From Verticillium longisporum (taxonomy: Eukaryota > Ascomycota > Sordariomycetes > Glomerellales > Plectosphaerellaceae), in NCBI GenBank assembly GCA_019188255.1, contig JAETXT010000002.1, positions 2,914,001 to 2,978,000 of the forward strand: a stretch of 64,000 nt of DNA, read 5' to 3'. Positions 11,901-21,823 of this stretch are shown piece after piece; positions within the stretch are counted from its first letter, which is position 1; the number at the start of each line of letters is the position of its first letter. A program made the position numbers and the translations under genes. The notes beneath the pieces were generated by a model. It saw only the letters and a program-made list of their open reading frames with translations, had not been told where the DNA came from and ran no database searches.

Positions 11901-13272
11901 GGAGAAGATGGTGGTCGACCAAGATGGTGCCAGTAAGCGGTTCATAAAAGTTGACGAGAAGATTGCCCAATGTGCTTTTTCCAGAGCCGCTTTTACCAAC
12001 GATGAAGCACGTCGGGCCAGCAGGAAAACGAAAGGATGATTTCTGGAGGACAATCTGGTCGGGATTTGAGGGGTATGCAAAGCTCACCTACCAAACGGTC
12101 AGTCCGGCAGATCTTCACACACGCAGCGGTCGACTTACATCATTGACTTCAATATCCCCAATGCAGCAGCTCGGCTTGTGGGTGCCAACATGCTTCTTTC
12201 CCCTGTTAACAAACGCGCCAGTCTGTCGAAGCGACTGACCAGCCGCCATCCCCTTAGCCAGTACAAGCCACTGCGGCATCAGATTCTCAATGCCCTGCAA
12301 GGCAGTCAAGGTGGCATAGAACGTCGCATAGAACGTCGTCAAGATCTGCGCCGGGCTCGCGCCCTCTTGCACCAGCACAATGCCATACCAGAAACCCACC
12401 GCGAACAGGCTGACGACCCAGAACTTAGCGTAGCCCATCTGCACCGCGTTGCAGTGCGCCTGTACGAGATATTGCTTCATCGAAGCGTTGATAGAGTTGA
12501 GGTAGTGCCATACCTCCGTGTCGAAGCCGTTGTAGATCTTGACGAGGTCGATGCCCGTAATCGACGAGTTGGCGTACTTGGTCGCTTCGGAGAGGTGGGC
12601 CTTCTGTAACTGGATGGCGGGTTGGAGGCGACGAGTTGCCAGAGTGAGCGCAACGATCGAGACGGGAACGGTGGCGATCAGGACCAGGGTGAGCTTCCAG
12701 GACATGTAAAAGCTGACAATGAGACAGGCGACGGAGACGACGATATCGCTTATGAGAAAGCCAAGAACCTGGGATGTGGCGATTTGTAGTTCGCGAGTTT
12801 GTCTGTTATGTTAGATGCCATTGATATCGGTGTGATCACAAGAAAAGGAGACTTACGACTCGATCCGCACGAGAAGACTGGAAACGCCTTCTGACTGGGA
12901 GTCGTACCAGGACATGTCTTTTTTAAGGAGGCTCTTGAACATTTGTTCGCGAATGCTCTTGGCCTGCAGCTCGCCGAAGAGAACCCAAGAGGCGAAAAAG
13001 ACGGTGTTCGCAGCCCAGTGACCGGCTCCAAGCCCGCAAAGAATCACACTCAGAGCTGCTGTGCGTTTAATAGTCTCTGGGCCTCCGACGGAGCCGTCGG
13101 CAACATCGACGGTATACTGGAAGAAGAGACCGAGAGTGACGGCCAACGAAGTCTTGAATGCCCCGACGACACATGAAGCGACGACTGCCGGGACGAGAGC
13201 GACGCAGTGTGTCCATCTGGTGAAAGCAAAAAGATCTCTCCACGAAACTTTGACAGCTGCGGCAGACTCCAT
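8932..13272 (-). CDS. ste6: Ste6-like full-length ABC-B exporter
   Basis: Exons 12857-13272, 12139-12802 and 8932-12087, with introns of 54 and 51 bases, join in phase to 1411 residues. Order: TMD1, NBD1, a linker of about 210 residues, TMD2, NBD2. NBD1 has Walker A GKSGSGKST (residue about 391), signature LSGGQKQR and Walker B LILDEVTSGLD. NBD2 has GSSGCGKST, LSGGQAQR and LLVMDEPTSALD, and both H-loops keep their His. Both ATP sites therefore look competent. The TMD1 sequence AHCNAVQMGYAKFW and the overall layout match filamentous-fungal Ste6 relatives, which export the farnesylated a-factor-type pheromone at the plasma membrane. Other ABC-B substrates cannot be excluded. The long linker (about residues 600-810) is Ser/Arg-rich, suggesting phosphoregulation. 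No lesions. Confidence 0.85.
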
Positions 13273-14262
13273 CTGATCTGGATCTTTGGAGATGTTATGT
13301 GATGGCTGTCGTTTGTGATGAGTTCAAAGATCTTTTGTCTTAAACGATGGATAATTGCTTCGACCACAAGTGATGTCGGTCCGTAGAATATCTGATCTTT
13401 GCGATGGAGGCATATCTGAACATGAGATTGTATGGGAACAGAGAAGAGATGGAATCATGTTCATGCGCCAAGCAGATTGGTAACCAGAGCAGGGCTGCGC
13501 GTAGGAACAAGGGACGATTCAAAAGTACGAGCATTGCGGCAGGTCGAGAGATTATTCAGGTTGAATTTTGGCCGAGGACCAGCTTTCATTGTGGTGGTTG
13601 GGAGTCTTCATATTGTTCTGGGCGCCTGTGGGGCCAAGTGTTGGGGAACAATCGTACACCACATGGGAAGGTCCAGCTGAACAGCACACTTTCCTGATAT
13701 GCGCTCATAAGTAGTATGCACAGTGGGTGTGAAAGACTTGCAATATTTGCGATTCCTGCGTTGGACTGTCCAGTATTTCCGTGATCGTCGTCCGGATCTG
13801 GGTATGGAACAGCCGGAATGCAGCAACGATTTATTCTGGAAGTAGAGCTTCATTTGGTATCGACCAACTTCGAACGGGGCGTAGGCGCAATCAAAACGCT
13901 CGTCTTGGGAGCAGTGAGGTTCAAAGAGGATATCTCTGGTTACACTTGAGACACAAAGACATCAATAGCTCCAAACGTTTCTCCATGGTGGTGGCCAAGG
14001 GCGAGGTTATCCTTCGAGATTGCAACCTCAAAGCCGTTCTCGTGGTGTGTGCCACCATTTCAGCCTGGGCCGTTCGATGCGTGTGCCACCGAGGCGCCCA
14101 CGAGCCAGCATCAGCGCCACCATGGCATGTCGGATCAATCAGATGGTATGCCGCCGTGGTTTCCAGAATGGCGTCGCACAGTATTGTCAGGCAGCCGGAG
14201 CCGACGGAGTCAGAGAGATCTGTGCCCAAGGCTTGTCATTTCATTCATAAACCACCCGCTGC
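13273..14262. other. Intergenic region upstream of the ABC gene
   Basis: About 1 kb between the ABC start and the 3' end of PBDC1, both on the minus strand. It must carry the ABC promoter. The longest open frame (13781-14266, plus) has no recognisable motif. No repeat or RNA gene seen. Confidence 0.45.
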
Positions 14263-14833
14263 CTAGCTAGACGCCTTCTTGGCCTTCTCCGCCTGCGCCT
14301 GCTCGTAGATCCAGTCGTTCAGTCCCTTGCGGTTTCGCGCAATCTCAACGGCGTAGAACTGCATGCGTGGGACAAAGATGACCTCGTTCTGACCGTACTC
14401 GAACTTGGGCCCCGTGCGCATCATAGTGCCAAAGTTGTAGTCATCGACGCGCTTGTCGTAGGCCATCATGAAGTTGCGCCACCTCTCCTTGCCCTGCTTG
14501 CTCTTCATCTTGTCTTCGTCGATCGTCTCGGCGGGGTCGAAGTCGGGAAAGTCCTTCAGGAGGTGCTCGTAGATCTCGTCGTCGAACTTGGTCAGGCGCA
14601 GGGTGGAGCCCTTGACCTTCTCGAGGATGGACCAGTAGGTCTCCATGTGCTGAACGGCCTTGACGGCAAACTGCTTCTCGATCTATCGGAAGGCCGAGTC
14701 TTTGGTTAGCATTTGCCATTTTCGTGAGTACAATGGAGGCAGGTGCGCTCACATCCTCGAGGTTGTCGGCCTCCGCCGCATTGAAGTTGGACGGGACGTT
14801 CTGGGGCGTGAGCTGAACGTCGTCGATATCCAT
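14263..14833 (-). CDS. PBDC1: PBDC1/Ypl225w-family eEF1A chaperone
   Basis: Exon 1 at 14753-14833 (27 codons, starting MDIDDVQLTPQNVP) and exon 2 at 14263-14682 are separated by a 70-base intron and join in phase 0, giving 166 residues. The conserved core is clear: AVKAVQHMETYWSILEKVKG, LRLTKFDDEIYEHLL, FDPAETIDEDKMKSK and WRNFMMAYDKRVDDYNFGT. The family carries the misleading name 'polysaccharide biosynthesis domain'. The yeast member Ypl225w is now known as a co-translational chaperone for the GTPase domain of eEF1A. This gene is presumably cytosolic and constitutively expressed. The C-terminus is a Lys/Ala-rich tail. The start is set by the methionine directly before the conserved acidic N-terminus. 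Confidence 0.9.
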
Positions 14834-15490
14834 GGTGGGCAATGTCCGTGGGGTAATTTTGCGGGTGTTTTTTTTTCTTGCAAGGTCGCAATACTGCTGT
14901 GTAGGGGTTGTAGTTGATGTGCGTAGACAGATCGGCTGTGGTGTTGAGGTTTGCGCAAAACTTGACATGACCAAGTGCAGGTCGAAGGTGGGGTGTGGGG
15001 TTCTGGTACCGTCGAGAGCCTTCACCGAGCTTCGGTGTAGCGCGGGGCAGCACAGTTATTATGCACAGTTTTTCGAGGTAACATCACTGTGATGACGACA
15101 TGTGAACTGCAAACCACAAACCACCAGAACACCACAACATTGAAGTCGCGATGCAAGCACCGCGCGTCTCAATCTTGAAGCCTTCTGCTTCCCGAGTGGT
15201 CAAGAACCTTGTCAATAAAATTCCTGAATAGGATTCCAATATTGGTGCTGCTACTCGTCATGCAGCGCACACGAAGATGTGATCACAGATGACCTGTCGT
15301 GCGTTCCAAAACTCAATCCCCAAGGTTGTGGATGTCATCTTCTCGTAAAGTTTGTCAACGGAGAAAGGAAAAGAGGCTAAGCCCATCAAAGCTTCATAAT
15401 GTCTATTTCGCGTCACAATGTATAAGTATAAGGTCGGACCCAGACCTGCTGAAGTCGCTCACAATCCTATTCCCACCCGTGTCTAGCAAC
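14834..15490. other. Divergent promoter region
   Basis: About 650 bases between PBDC1 (minus) and the 273-residue hypothetical gene (plus), which point away from each other. There is a T8 run near 14870. The open frame upstream of 15491 runs into the plus-strand gene in the same frame without coding character. No other feature seen. Confidence 0.5.
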
Positions 15491-16312
15491 ATGAGTGACA
15501 GCCTCCTGTGCCGTAATCTGCCAACCCGACCTTCAGATCATCAGACGCTATATAAGTCGGCGATGGACTTTTTGAGAGAACTCGCACCAGTCCGGCTTGC
15601 AAAACGTCAGCTCGAAGCCGCTGGCCCTCCCCCCTACGAAGCACATCTTCCCACAGCCGACGAAGCTTCGGACCCCAAACAAAGCTCATCATCTTGGGCA
15701 ATTCGCCGTTACCTTCCCCTGAATTCAGCCCTCGATGCAGCACGACCCGGCACATTGCGGATGAGAATTCATCCAGCCAATCAGCTCGTCCCCAAGCACC
15801 AAACACGTCCGGGCCAGCCAACTTGGGTCGCCTTCATGCATATCGAGACGCCGGATCTTCCTCGGCTTATGAGAGAAGGCTTCCACTGGAGCAGCGCCAA
15901 TGTGGACAGGGGTGGAAGTTACATGTCGGCGACGTACGAAAATTTCCCAGAACGGGTTGTCGAGGCATTCCCTGGCCACGAAAACATGTTCTGCGTACGC
16001 ATGTTCAGTCTATCGTCTCGATGCGTTGGTGGAGGCGGCAAGGAAAATGATCTTTCGTGGGCGGGTGATCTCGCAATCTGGGGGAAGGAACTCGCCGATG
16101 TTACACCATTCAGATTGCCGGATGTCCAACCTGAGAACATCTGGTCAGCCCAGGCTTTTGACTCACGATCACGCTTCGTCTACAGCTATCGCTGGGATGA
16201 ACCCGAGACAAGCTACAACTGTATCTACGATGACCTGCCGCTGGCAGGCTGGTGGCCATGGCCTAAGCCAGAAGTGTCAGCGTCAATAAAGGAGGAAATC
16301 AGGCCAAATTAG
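15491..16312 (+). CDS. Hypothetical protein, 273 aa
   Basis: Single exon. I chose the ATG at 15491 (MSDSLLCRNLP); the frame is open 64 codons further upstream but that part looks like leader. No signal peptide or membrane segment is visible. The N-terminal 100 residues are Pro/Ser-rich. The second half looks like a compact domain: WVAFMHIETPDLPRLMREGF, GGSYMSATYENFPERVVEAF, then many Trp and Tyr near the C-terminus (LAGWWPWPKPE). A 'GF...G-x-Y-x-S-A/T' order recalls the core of ADP-ribosyltransferase-like folds, but the catalytic residues cannot be placed, so this is only a hint. I do not recognise the family. The codon pattern and absence of stops support a real gene. Confidence 0.6.
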   Translation: MSDSLLCRNLPTRPSDHQTLYKSAMDFLRELAPVRLAKRQLEAAGPPPYEAHLPTADEASDPKQSSSSWAIRRYLPLNSALDAARPGTLRMRIHPANQLVPKHQTRPGQPTWVAFMHIETPDLPRLMREGFHWSSANVDRGGSYMSATYENFPERVVEAFPGHENMFCVRMFSLSSRCVGGGGKENDLSWAGDLAIWGKELADVTPFRLPDVQPENIWSAQAFDSRSRFVYSYRWDEPETSYNCIYDDLPLAGWWPWPKPEVSASIKEEIRPN

Positions 16313-16597
16313 CTCGCGATGACAATAGAAGCAGTGTTATACCTACCTCTATGCCGAACTTACGTATGATGCTTCGATATATCGCGAGGGAGCATTGTTG
16401 TTTGCAAAGTGCCATGTTGAATGTGCCTCTCATTTGGTCGTCTCGTTGTCTTCCTTGGACATCACGGATTCATCTCCTGGGAAGTGACTGATGAAACTGC
16501 TTTATTTTATGTTCGGATGAACGGTAAAATATGAAAACCAAACAAAACGACTGTAATTTTTGGATAATGATGAAGCGCTTTTAAGATAAAAACACGC
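16313..16597. other. Short convergent 3' region
   Basis: About 285 AT-rich bases between the hypothetical gene (plus) and the small tail-anchor candidate (minus), consistent with shared 3' UTRs. Confidence 0.4.
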
Positions 16598-17089
16598 TTA
16601 AGAATGCTTGGCCTGGACAATCTGGGCCGCAGCCCACAACACCATCACCAAAGCGGCGGCGACCACAACGAACTGCCCCTAGCAGCCGAAGTGTACCCCG
16701 AGGGTCACCGCCCCCCCCGAGACCTTGCCCTCTGTCGTCCGACGCCCGTCATCGGGCGGACCCCTGCTATTTTCAAGGTCGTTGCGCCCAGAACCACTAA
16801 ATAGAAATTATGTTAGCTATTGATGCCAATTTCGGATGAAGCCGACTGTACGGAGGAAGCTGGGAGCTGGGGAAGAGTATACCTTTGGGCCTGGGCTTCA
16901 GAGGCCCGCGGGGGCAGTTGGGCGTCGGAGGAGGAGGGGAGAGGGGGGTTCTGCTCGGGGCCAGCCGGCGCGGCAAGAAAGCCAGGGTTGAGCGAGATGG
17001 TGATGAAATTAAACGATCTGGATTGATGTTTTCTCATTAGTATTCGTTTTCAGATGAAGCTGGAATGGATGGAATGGTACTTACGCCAT
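16598..17089 (-). CDS. Small protein, possible tail-anchored; in-frame TAG before the hydrophobic tail
   Basis: A 5-base first exon (17085-17089, ATG plus two bases), exon 2 at 16883-17017, then exon 3 from 16796. The splices give MASFNFITISLNPGFLAAPA and continue in phase to a TAG at 16679-16681 (85 residues). The same frame then continues with GQFVVVAAALVMVLWAAAQI and stops at 16598, which looks like a C-terminal membrane anchor. A 45-base segment starting GTCTCG and ending in that TAG (16679-16723) is a multiple of three and could be an intron with a weak donor, which would fuse the tail to the protein. A stop caused by a base error is also possible, since such stops occur elsewhere in this window. 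The middle is Pro, Ser, Gln and Arg-rich. Family unknown. Confidence 0.45.
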
Positions 17090-17577
17090 ATTGATGAACT
17101 CGCGTTGAAGAGAGAAGAGAAGAAGAAACAAGAGACGGTTCCCTGACAGAAGAAATATGGTACAATTACAGAGCCAGCACTCACTGGATGTTCCTGACTG
17201 GATAGCAGAAGCAGCCAGCGTCTATCCTTCCCGGATCAAGGGGAGGTACCTGGCCAGCTTTAGCTTTCATTGCATCTGCAGATAAGATACGCCTGCCCCC
17301 GAGAGCGATGACCAGGTACAGACCGAGGACCGGACATTCACAAAACGGCAAGAAGCCAGCTGGACGACAAGCCAGAAGGCAGGTAAGGTCGGACCGAAAC
17401 ATACCATCCACGAGGGAGAGAACCACCGCTTGGATGCAGAAAGGAATGTGCAGGTGTGAGTCGTCCGCTCGACATCAACGGCACCTGCCGCTCATCATCG
17501 TGCCAACATGTATATGTTCTATTGCACCATTTATACGTACATGCCCATGAGTCAGTCTCTCCTGCTCAAGCTTTTCC
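17090..17577. other. Intergenic region between two minus-strand genes
   Basis: About 490 bases carrying the promoter of the small gene and the 3' end of the second MFS gene. Short frames only; nothing else seen. Confidence 0.45.
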
Positions 17578-19450
17578 TCACAGATTCTTCACCTCGAATC
17601 GCTGCCTCAAGTACTGCCCATACCTGATAATGGCATATGCCACCGGGATCATGACCGCCGAGATGATGCCCAAGACGGTGTTCCCCCACCCGATCCCGAG
17701 CGCCTCGTACATCGGCAGTCCCGCCAGCGGCAGAAACGCACCGGCCAGCGACCTAGCCACCGTGTTGGCCGCGAGCGCGCTGGCGGCGTACACGGAGAAG
17801 GCGTCGACGAGGTAGAGCTGCAGCGACATGAAGATGAGGAGGTTGCCGAAGCCGGCGACGGCGGTGCCGAGGATGGGCACGATCCAGTGCGTGCGGCCCT
17901 CGTCGGCGGACCAGCCGTACCAGAAGAGGCCGATGGTCAGGAGAATGGCGCCCCAGGGGAGGGTGACGAGGCGATACTCCGGCTTCATGCCCTCGCGGGG
18001 CGGTTGGCGGCATCGGCGGCGGCGTCGGCGCGGGCCGCCCTGGACTTGAGATAGCGGTCGGAGTAGACGGAGAAGAAGACAAGGCCGAACATGGAGCCAA
18101 CGCCCATGCCGAGGAAAGAGAGGCCTGAGGTTCCGGCAGTGAAGCCATAGTACTTCATGAAGACTGTGGTGAAGGAGGTGAAGAGGATGTAGAGATAGCC
18201 GTAACCGATGGCGGTATACAGAGCACTAGACTGTCAGCGGTTGCACGACGGGGAGGCTGTGTGTGGAGCGTACCAGACGATGGAGATGGGCGAGATGGTG
18301 AGCAGCTTCAGAGGCCGGTAGATGCCTCGTTTGAAGTAGTCGGTGGGCGACAGTCCACTGTCAAGCTTGGACCGCAATGCCGGGTTGCCCGTCTCCTTAC
18401 GCATTTTATCGACCTTGCGCTGGAGGAGTATGATGGCATATGTTTCTCGTAGAAACAACACCATGACAATGCTGATGACGCCACTGAGAATCGCCACGAG
18501 CCAAAAGGCCCAGCGCCAGCCGATGTCCTGGGACATGTATCCGCCGGCGACAGGGCCAAGGATCGGCCCGAGGAGGGGCCCAATGGCAAACGAAGCCATG
18601 GCCGCGCCACGCTTCTCCTGACGGATCATGTCGGCGATGGTACCGCCGCCGTTGGTCATCGGCGCAGCGCCGAAGAGGCCGGCGAAGAAGCGAAAGACAA
18701 TGAGCGAGCTCAGCGATGGGGCCAAGGCGCAGCCAATGTTGAAGCAGAAGAATCCCACATTAAAAACATGATAGACTATAGTGCGGCCATAGATTTCACT
18801 CAGCGGCGCACACAGCAAGGGACCCGCGGCGAAACCGAGAACGTAGACTGCCAGCTGTCAGTACAGTAACCTGTGAATTGCGAGGCAACGAGCGACATAC
18901 CAGACACGACGAAAGACGCCAGCAATGGGCTGCTGCTGCCGAATTCGCGCATCAGGTCTGGCACGCCAGGAGCGAAAATTGCTACACAACATGATGAGCT
19001 TCAAATACATAGAAGGGCGCGACATGAGAACCCACAGGAAGCTAGGGGTGTGATGAAGGTCAATAAACTGATGAGAGCACAGTTGACAATCTTGCGCCAT
19101 GTAGGCCAATTGTACGGATTCTCAGGGTCATCGTCGCCATCCCAGAAGACAACGTTTGGATCTGTCTCCTCGACATCCTCAACTTTGCTAGGGGCCTTTT
19201 CCGGGTCTTCTGCGACGTGGCTGCAACTGTAACTAGGCACGAGAGCCAGGGCTGTGTCATTCTCGTATACCTCCCTCTGCGTTGTCTTCTGATCTTCGAT
19301 TGATTTGCGGTCTGCTGTATGAGGCCTGTCATCTGTGTCATTGGAGCCTGGCAGCGTCCTGTCGTCACCAGAAAGCTCAGGACCAGAGACTGGCTGCCGG
19401 GCATACTCCGGCGGTGGTGGCATCGCGCTGGAGGTGGCGCCGGACGCCAT
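17578..19450 (-). CDS. MFS transporter, DHA1 type, with one frameshift
   Basis: Four exons, 19036-19450, 18901-18981, 18274-18847 and 17578-18225, with introns of 54, 53 and 48 bases. The product would be 572 residues if one base is restored in the G run at 17997-18000 (plus-strand view). Without it the frame stops just after DAAADAANRPAR, while the next frame continues with KPEYRLVTLPWGAILL. Motifs: an acidic N-terminus ending DDPENPYNWPTWRK, ASFVVSVYVLGFAAGP, APLSEIYGR and FAGLFGAAPMTNGGG. These place it with fungal multidrug or metabolite exporters of the plasma membrane. I take MASGATSS as the start; an LEP repeat lies in frame just upstream but has no ATG. The frameshift falls in a loop, and the rest is intact, so an assembly error is more likely than decay. 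Confidence 0.75.
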
Positions 19451-19453
19451 AGG

Positions 19454-19500
19454 CAGGGGTTCCAGGGGTTCCAGGGGTTCCAGGGGTTCCAGGGGTTCCA
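19454..19500. repeat. 9-base minisatellite upstream of the MFS start
   Basis: About five tandem copies of TCCAGGGGT. On the minus strand it encodes Leu-Glu-Pro repeats in frame with the MFS gene but upstream of its first ATG, so it is most likely 5' UTR. Confidence 0.85.
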
Positions 19501-21823
19501 GCAAGGTATCTGGATGGTTTTAGCACAAATCACAGGTGCACCACCTGCCACTCTGGCCTCTGAGCCTGGGGTCCATAGCAAAGTGGCATGCAACCAGAGG
19601 CATGCAACTCACAGGCAGATCTGTCGTCCTGCAGTCCTATGGACAGGAGTGTCGCAGAAGTGGATATTCGTTGGTTTCAACGAGCCTCGGCAGGCGTTGC
19701 GCGGGGCAATGCTAGCAGACGACGGAGGCCAATTCGGGCGGAAGAGTATGGAGAGGTGAAGTGGTTTTTCAAAATGCCAGTCAGTGTAAGGTGAACCAAA
19801 TGCAATCAACAGGAGCATTCGTCACAATGCTTGAGGAAAGATGCCGTTCAAACCATGCGCCAGGGGCATAACAGACAAAAGCGGCATGGGGAATAAAGCA
19901 GTGAAGCAAATGTTCTGGATCATTTCCTCCACGTTTTTTGTGTCCGGCGGTGGCGTGCCGTCAGTCCATTTAATGGAACTTTCAGCCAGCATCGTAACGG
20001 GACGCTCCCGAAGGATCGGCCACTCGGCCGATGGACTAAAATGACCGACACCACGCGAGTGACACATGAGGGGATGTTGATAGGTCGCTGAGCAGTCCAG
20101 GGGCAGACAAACCAGGGTGTAGAGGGATGATGATGGTTGGCATCGGTGTGTGCAATGCGCCGACTTCCCGTCCCAGGTCACCTTGGCCCCTCTTCCGTCC
20201 CCCTTTCGCTTACGAACAAGCCCTGCAGGCTGCACTGCAGGTGAAAGGCGCTGTTCATCTTGGGGAATGACCCCAACGAAGGGCGTACACGACAAGGGGC
20301 CCGCTTCCGGCTCGAAGATGTCGTTCGCTTTCCGCGGTTGAGCCTCTTCAAACCGACCCACCATGGCTACCGTTCAGTGAGCCGAAGCGAACTGATCCGA
20401 TTGACAAGCGAGACTCAAGTGGACTTTTTGTCTCCAAGGCGAAGCGGAAGCAGATTCAGACGCGACTTCAACCCCAGGTTTTGGCAGCGGGGTTAAGGTT
20501 AAAGGTCCGCCAGAAACAGGGCAGCCATTTTGTGGATGGGGTGAGGGGTCGAGGCCTGGCTATGGTGCCGAACAGCCGGTGCGTAGGGAAAGGTCCGAAA
20601 TTCAGATCAAAGCGACTACTGGTTCAGCGACCCGTCCATCGTTTCTGTGGGCAGGGCATGATGGCCTGATGGCATCGTATCCTTTGTCAACAGATCAGTC
20701 ACCGCTGCGCAATACGAGGTGGTGATCTCCGCCGGTGCGACAGTGGCGACGAGCTGCGAAACGGCGTTTGTCTGGCACATAGTACATGCGTGACCTTTCG
20801 GTTGTAAAGGAGTAGACCAGAGCATATGAGCATCGAATTCTGGTTGGTGTGGGGGAGAAAGAAAGGCGGTTTGTCGCATCTTGGCTCTCTTGGGAGTCTT
20901 TCGTTTTGCTGTCTTGTTCACGTCTTCGTCGAGGCTTTTTGCAGCACTAAGGAGGCATGTGTTTGTCAGCCTCGTGCACTCCAAGATTAAATGTTTCCGA
21001 CCTTACACCGTCTGCTTCCTGAGCTCAGGATCGTAAGTGGTGGCAAATTGATCAGAAAAGGGAAGCCTTTTATGGAAGTGCTTTCGTCCTCGTGCCCTTC
21101 ACGGTAATGTCGCCCCTCGACGAAGCTGAATGGTGTGAGACACACATTTCGGCCAAAACTGTTGCAGTTGACGAGGTGATGGGAGATTGAAGGTTGGGTT
21201 TGGGGAAATAGATAGCAAGCTTTTTCATAATCGAGGGTTATCGAGACAAGTACAGAGGTACCTCTCTTCTGCCAGGTAAGGCAGGATCACCTCAGCCGCG
21301 ACAGACTCTCCTCCTCCGGCTCGGGGTCCACTGCTCGGGGGAGCAAGTCTGCTATCACGGCCACGGCACGGCCCCACATACCCGGTCTCAAACCCTCATC
21401 AGAAGCACGAAGATCCGAGATACCTTAGTGTATAGTGTACAGGTTTGAGCAGGCCAAATGCTCGCTCTCACTCTTTATTTTTATTTTTGAAATGGCTAGA
21501 GCTCTGCCCGGGGCAACTGGACGGCGCGGCGCTTCTCATTGTGAATTCCCCTATTGCCTGAGGTCAGGGGGTCGTTGTCATAACTGTCTGGGCGCGAATA
21601 CTGGAACTCACTCATTCACTGCGCCCTGGCACCTCAACGACGCGCCTTCCTTGTTGGTTGCATTCGCGTCTGTTTAGACTTTCCCATCCTGTGGCCGTTT
21701 CCCATCTCTGCAAGTCTTCCTCAGCATCAGCCACTGTACCACACAGCACTTACGGACGGCAAGCTAGCCCCGAGCTCTGAAGCCTGAAAGAAGCCTTTTG
21801 CTCGAAATAGGCGCGCAGTCAAA
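19501..21823. other. 2.3 kb intergenic region
   Basis: It separates the divergent MFS (minus) and conserved ascomycete (plus) genes. The longest frames (19822-20364 and 20616-20984, minus) have no recognisable motif and no plausible splice partners. A T/A-rich stretch near 21475-21490 and several TATA-like strings are present. I see nothing that I would call a gene. Confidence 0.4.

Noticed and set aside
19822..20364. 180-codon minus-strand frame
   Set aside because: No recognisable motif, no neighbours it could splice to, low-complexity translation.
21240..21430. Search for tRNA genes in this and other gaps
   Set aside because: No A/B box pair with a cloverleaf was found in any intergenic region.
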